Shown here one piece after another: positions 4,709 to 7,741 of a stretch of DNA of 7,741 nt. The DNA is from PNAI01 sp964575715. GTDB lineage: Bacteria > Pseudomonadota > Alphaproteobacteria > Rhizobiales > Xanthobacteraceae. The stretch spans positions 1 to 7,741 of the forward strand of contig CAZNSG010000303.1 in assembly GCA_964575715.1 (NCBI GenBank), written 5' to 3'. Made by a program: the position numbers and the translations under genes. Numbering within the stretch: the stretch's first letter is position 1; the number at the start of each line of letters is the position of its first letter. The notes under the pieces were generated by a model. That model searched no databases. It worked only from the letters and a program-made list of their open reading frames with translations, and was not told the origin of the DNA.

Positions 4709-5311
4709 ATGGCGTTTTCGCTGCCTGATCTACCCTATGCCCACGACGCGCTCGGCCCCTATATGTCGCGCGAGACGCTCGAATACCATCACGACAAGCA
4801 CCACCTGGCCTACGTCAACAACGGCAACAATTTGGCTAAGGGCACCGAGTGGGAAAACAAGTCGCTCGAAGAGGCGGTCAGAGGCTCGTTCGGCAAGAAC
4901 GCCGGCCTCTTCAACAACGCCGGCCAGCACTACAACCACATGCACTTCTGGAAATGGATGAAGCCCGGCGGCGGCGGCGACAAGATCCCCGGCAAGCTCA
5001 ATGCCAAGATCGATTCCGATCTCGGCGGCGTCGCCAAGATGAAGGAGGATTTCATCCAGGCCGGCGTGACGCAGTTCGGCTCGGGCTGGTGCTGGCTCGC
5101 GGTCAAGGACGGCAAGATTGTGGTGGCCAAGACTCCCAATGGCGAAAGCCCGCTCGTGCAAGGCGCCAAGCCGATCCTGGGCTGCGATGTCTGGGAGCAT
5201 TCCTATTACATCGACTATCGCAACCGCCGGCCCGATTATCTCAAGGCGTTTGTCGACCACCTGGTCAACTGGGACTATGTGGCGGAAATGTTCGAGACGG
5301 CGAGCAAGTAA
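4709..5311 (+). CDS. sodB: Superoxide dismutase, iron type
   Basis: A 200-residue cytoplasmic enzyme that converts superoxide to oxygen and hydrogen peroxide. The N-terminal helical hairpin starts F-S-L-P-D-L-P-Y-A and carries the ligand His27 (E-Y-H-H-D-K-H-H). The second ligand is His77 (Y-N-H-M-H-F-W). The C-terminal alpha/beta domain has Asp160 and His164 in D-V-W-E-H-S-Y-Y-I-D-Y. Gln73, four residues before His77, and T-Q-F-G-S-G-W-C-W-L (121-130) favour the iron over the manganese form, though cambialistic use cannot be excluded. The length is typical. Start ATG 4709 has a strong AGGAGG (4697-4702), six bases upstream. A single-gene transcript is likely, since a strong terminator follows. 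Confidence 0.96.
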   Translation: MAFSLPDLPYAHDALGPYMSRETLEYHHDKHHLAYVNNGNNLAKGTEWENKSLEEAVRGSFGKNAGLFNNAGQHYNHMHFWKWMKPGGGGDKIPGKLNAKIDSDLGGVAKMKEDFIQAGVTQFGSGWCWLAVKDGKIVVAKTPNGESPLVQGAKPILGCDVWEHSYYIDYRNRRPDYLKAFVDHLVNWDYVAEMFETASK

Positions 5312-5345
5312 TCGAGCGCGTTGCGGTTAATTTGCTTCCGTTGAG

Positions 5346-5382
5346 CGCAAGCGGGCTCGCAAGACCCCGCTTGGCGTTTTTT
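5346..5382 (+). terminator. Rho-independent terminator of sodB
   Basis: Stem CGC-AAGCGGG (5346-5355) pairs with CCCGCTT-(G)-GCG (5366-5376), with one bulged G and a 10-base loop, followed directly by six T residues (5377-5382). About 35 bases after the sodB stop. Confidence 0.85.
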
Positions 5383-5448
5383 ATGGGAAGCTTATGCCCC
5401 TGCCGGATCGCGGCGCGGGTCGAACAGCGTCATAATCGTCATACGCAC

Positions 5449-5470
5449 CTATTGAGCGCAGCTATTGAGC
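5449..5470. repeat. Direct repeat CTATTGAGC x2
   Basis: CTATTGAGC occurs at 5449-5457 and 5462-5470 with a 13-base period, 11 bases before the GTG start of the glycosyltransferase gene. It may be a regulator site or a small duplication. Confidence 0.4.
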
Positions 5471-5480
5471 CGGACGTCAC

Positions 5481-7136
5481 GTGCCCAGCATCGCTTCCGT
5501 CAGGCCTACGCGAACGCTTCGTGGAAAAGCTCGTCTGCCGGACGCGCTAGCGATCGGTGTGCTGGCGATGGTCGCGGTGATCGCCGCGATGACATTCCGT
5601 GACTACGGCCTGGGCTGGGACGATTTCACCCATTCCCAATATGGCGAACTGCTGCTTGCCTTCTACAGCTCCGGCTTGCGCGACACGCGCGCGTTTTCGT
5701 TCGTCAATCTCCACATGTATGGCGGCGGATTCGACATGGCGGCGGGATTGCTGGCCAAGATCTCACCCTTCGATCTGTTCGAGACGCGAAGGCTTAGCGG
5801 CGCAGCCATTGGCCTGCTCGGCTTGTTCGCGATTTGGCGTCTTGGCCGGCGCATCGGCGGGCCGATCGCCGGGCTTATTGCGCTCGTGCTGCTCGCCGCC
5901 TGCCCGGCCTATTACGGGCACATGTTCATCAATCCCAAGGACATGCCGTTCGCAGCGATGATGGCGATCACGCTGTTGGGGATCGTGCGCATGGTGGAGG
6001 AATATCCGCAGCCGGCCCCTGCGACTTGGTTGTTGTTCGGGCTTGGGCTCGGCCTCGCGATCGGCTCGCGCATCATAGGCGGCTTTGCCGTGTTCTATGC
6101 GCTCTCCGCACTGGTGCTGATTGTAACGGTGGAAGCACGTAGCGACGGCTTGCGGAGGGCGGCCGTACGGCTTGGCGGATTTTTGCGCACGCTCGTGCCA
6201 AGCGTCATTGTCGCCTTAGCGGCGATGGCATTGGTGTGGCCGTGGGCAGTGCGTGAGCCGCTCAATCTGCTGAGGACGGTGATTTATTTCTCAGAGTTCT
6301 TCGAGAAGCCGTGGCGGGAACTGTTCGCGGGCGAGTTGATCTTGGCGCCGGACATGCCGCGATCCTATCTACCGGTGCTGTTCGGCTTGCAAATGCCGGA
6401 GCTCCAGCTCGCGCTCGCAAGCATGGGACTGGCAGGGACGTTGGCGATGGCGGCGCGGCCAACTGTCCCTGCGCGCCGGCGCGCCATTGCCTTGAGCGTC
6501 TTGCTTGCCGCGATTCTGCCGGTCGCGGTGGCGGTGGCGACGCGGCCTGCCATGTATAACGGTATCCGGCATTTCGTATTCGTGATCCCGCCGCTGGCGC
6601 TGCTCGGCGGACTTGCCGGCGGCTATCTCTTGGAACGGGCGCAACAGCTGAGCCGCCCGATCCTGATCGCGGGTTACGCCATCGTGCTCGCGGGCCTCGC
6701 AGCCCCGGTGATCGAGATGGTGCGGCTGCATCCTTATCAGTACGTCTATTACAATCTATTCATCGGTGGTGTGCGCGGCGCCGAGGGGCGCTACATGCTC
6801 GACTACTGGGGGCTCGCCTTCAAACAGGCTTCGCAGGAACTGCTCGCCCGGATTTCCGAGCGTGGCGAGAGTCCAGAGCGCGGAAGCCGCTGGAAGATCG
6901 CGGTCTGCGGGCCGCATCCGCCGGCTTCGATCGCGCTCGGCGATCAGTTCGAATTGAGCTGGGATCCGAAGGGCGCGGATTTCGCCATGATGCTGGGGGT
7001 GTTCTATTGCGCCAAACTTGATGCACCGGTGCTGATCGAGATCGCGCGCGAGGGAGTACTTTTCGCGCGCGTTTACGACATCCGCGGCGGTACATTCCCA
7101 AGTCTGTTTACCCATCCACCGGTGCAAAATAATTAG
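5481..7136 (+). CDS. Polytopic membrane glycosyltransferase, GT-C / family 39-like
   Basis: A 551-residue integral inner-membrane protein with roughly nine to eleven hydrophobic helices (the first about 22-39, others across 105-170, 184-250 and 305-420). The first periplasmic loop contains G-L-G-W-D-D-F (43-49), the acidic pair that marks GT-C enzymes using polyprenyl-phosphate sugar donors. H-M-F-I-N-P-K-D-M-P (147-156) is a conserved loop of PMT/ArnT-like family 39 proteins, and Y-N-G-I-R-H-F-V-F-V lies further on. After the last helix, a soluble C-terminal part (about 430-551) begins with H-P-Y-Q-Y-V-Y-Y-N and is probably periplasmic. The enzyme likely moves a sugar from a lipid carrier to a lipid, glycan or protein; the acceptor cannot be told. 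The start is a GTG at 5481 with only a weak GAGCCGGA before it; later GTG codons (for example in G-V-L near 26-28) would cut into helix 1. Monocistronic by spacing. Confidence 0.85.
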   Translation: MPSIASVRPTRTLRGKARLPDALAIGVLAMVAVIAAMTFRDYGLGWDDFTHSQYGELLLAFYSSGLRDTRAFSFVNLHMYGGGFDMAAGLLAKISPFDLFETRRLSGAAIGLLGLFAIWRLGRRIGGPIAGLIALVLLAACPAYYGHMFINPKDMPFAAMMAITLLGIVRMVEEYPQPAPATWLLFGLGLGLAIGSRIIGGFAVFYALSALVLIVTVEARSDGLRRAAVRLGGFLRTLVPSVIVALAAMALVWPWAVREPLNLLRTVIYFSEFFEKPWRELFAGELILAPDMPRSYLPVLFGLQMPELQLALASMGLAGTLAMAARPTVPARRRAIALSVLLAAILPVAVAVATRPAMYNGIRHFVFVIPPLALLGGLAGGYLLERAQQLSRPILIAGYAIVLAGLAAPVIEMVRLHPYQYVYYNLFIGGVRGAEGRYMLDYWGLAFKQASQELLARISERGESPERGSRWKIAVCGPHPPASIALGDQFELSWDPKGADFAMMLGVFYCAKLDAPVLIEIAREGVLFARVYDIRGGTFPSLFTHPPVQNN

Positions 7137-7255
7137 CGACTTATCCAGATGACTGCCACACTGGCATCAGCGCAAGCTCTCAATTAACATTCCACTTGTA
7201 ACAATCCACTTGGACCAGTCAATGAAAGCCGGTCACGGGCAATGGAGAAACCGCC
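7137..7255. other. Intergenic region with a small hairpin
   Basis: After the glycosyltransferase stop there is TGCCA-CAC-TGGCA (7154-7166) without a T-run, a doubtful terminator. The rest holds the 14-base tandem repeat listed separately and the ribosome binding site of the next gene. Confidence 0.35.
7185..7212. repeat. Tandem 14-base direct repeat
   Basis: TAACATTCCACTTG (7185-7198) is followed immediately by TAACAATCCACTTG (7199-7212), 13 of 14 bases identical. It ends 43 bases before the start of the 74-residue gene, where a response-regulator-type direct-repeat site would be expected. Confidence 0.55.
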
Positions 7256-7480
7256 ATGCGCCGCCATACCTTCCATCTGCTCGCCGTGAGTGTCGAAATA
7301 AATCCCAAGAAGCCACGTGACGCTCGCGTCGATTTTATTTGTCAGGAAGACGGCTTCCATTTCCTGATGTCGCGAGTAACGCTGGAAACACTTCAGGCGC
7401 ATATATCCGACGCGCTCGCGAAAGCACCCCTTCATTCCACGCGGCGCGCATCGACATCGACCGCGACTTCTGCTGAGTAA
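7256..7480 (+). CDS. Small conserved-looking hypothetical protein, 74 residues
   Basis: The protein begins M-R-R-H-T-F-H-L-L-A-V-S-V-E-I and continues with R-V-D-F-I-C-Q-E-D-G-F-H-F-L-M-S-R-V-T-L-E-T-L-Q-A-H-I, a compact pattern consistent with alternating beta strands and a helix. The tail from about residue 58 is Ser/Thr/Arg-rich and probably disordered. No function recognised; the core resembles short hypothetical proteins of rhizobial genomes, from memory only. Start is supported by GGAG (7244-7247), eight bases upstream of the ATG; an upstream ATG at 7242 is out of frame. Not in an operon with the glycosyltransferase (119-base gap). No membrane segment. Confidence 0.6.
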   Translation: MRRHTFHLLAVSVEINPKKPRDARVDFICQEDGFHFLMSRVTLETLQAHISDALAKAPLHSTRRASTSTATSAE

Positions 7481-7614
7481 GCTGAAGCAGACTCAACGCG
7501 TACACTATATTTGGGCAGTGAAACGACACATCCCGGAACTGCTGCTTGCGGTTGGTCCCGGCCGCTTACGGCTCCTAAGCGGACCCCGACTGGCCGTCTC
7601 ATATACCCAAGTGC
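7481..7614. other. Convergent intergenic region with a hairpin
   Basis: CCGCTTA (7562-7568), loop of 7, TAAGCGG (7576-7582) is a perfect inverted repeat between two convergent genes, so it may act as a bidirectional terminator, although no T-run follows. TATATTTGG (7506-7514) has no evident role. Confidence 0.35.
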
Positions 7615-7740
7615 CTACGGAATCCCGTTTGCTGGCGCTCCGATGAAGTGGAATTTTGGGGTGAGGAGTTTTTCAAGTTCCTCTTTCCAGCCGCCGACAT
7701 TTGCGAAGAATTCATTGAACGCGGCGCGGAAGGCGGCCAG
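7615..7740 (-). CDS. C-terminal end of an unrecognised protein (partial, runs off window)
   Basis: The minus strand is open from the right edge to a TAG at 7615-7617, giving the last 41 residues: A-A-F-R-A-A-F-N-E-F-F-A-N-V, then G-G-W-K-E-E-L-E-K-L-L, then T-P-K-F-H-F-I-G-A-P-A-N-G-I-P. It has an amphipathic helical look and normal amino acid balance, unlike the other frames of this stretch. I do not recognise the family. It would be convergent with the 74-residue gene. Confidence 0.5.
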   Translation of the reverse strand: MAAFRAAFNEFFANVGGWKEELEKLLTPKFHFIGAPANGIP

Positions 7741-7741
7741 C

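Noticed and set aside
4730..5260. 176-residue minus-strand frame opposite sodB
   Set aside because: Antisense shadow of a clearly identified gene.
4849..5550. 233-residue plus-strand frame overlapping sodB
   Set aside because: Arg/Gln-rich frame-shifted reading of sodB; crosses the sodB terminator.
1..7741. CRISPR array
   Set aside because: No regularly spaced repeats of about 24-40 bases are present; the direct repeats seen are short and occur only twice each.

Overview
The window looks like chromosomal DNA of an alphaproteobacterium, most likely of the rhizobial order (Hyphomicrobiales). The reasons are a MucR/Ros-family regulator, an iron superoxide dismutase (sodB) divergent from a rhizobial-type membrane-anchored hypothetical protein, and GC-rich codon use in the right half. 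This placement is inferred from protein character only; no species can be named.

Left part (1-2525) is accessory DNA that reads visibly more AT-rich than the right part. It opens with the 3' tail of an IS256-family transposase. Directly after the IS256 end comes the C-terminal half of an IS1595 (ISXO2-like) transposase with no start, so one insertion sequence appears to have cut the other. A 183-residue stand-alone ClpP-like serine protease follows on the plus strand with a clear ribosome binding site. Converging on it from the right is a minus-strand operon of three genes: a 79-residue acidic protein with a near-leaderless start, a 180-residue protein carrying an R-x4-H motif of the kind used by HEPN RNases, and a 52-residue basic protein. 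A promoter and operator-like inverted repeats lie upstream of this operon. The next stretch, towards mucR, is AT-rich and holds three DnaA-box-like 9-mers.

Middle part (2526-3472) holds mucR on the minus strand and about 480 bases upstream of it with no convincing gene. About 215 bases of that gap contain five perfect inverted repeats, suggesting a control region or a structured RNA.

Right part (3473-7741) is ordinary GC-rich chromosome. It contains the hypothetical two-helix, proline-rich protein (minus) divergent from sodB (plus), a strong intrinsic terminator after sodB, a 551-residue GT-C/family 39-like membrane glycosyltransferase, and a small conserved-looking protein preceded by a 14-bp tandem repeat. 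The end of an unrecognised minus-strand gene runs off the right edge.

The best candidate for something undescribed is the protease plus HEPN-like operon at 536-2313, next to IS debris. Its role in defence or toxin-antitoxin activity is inference, not shown by the sequence.
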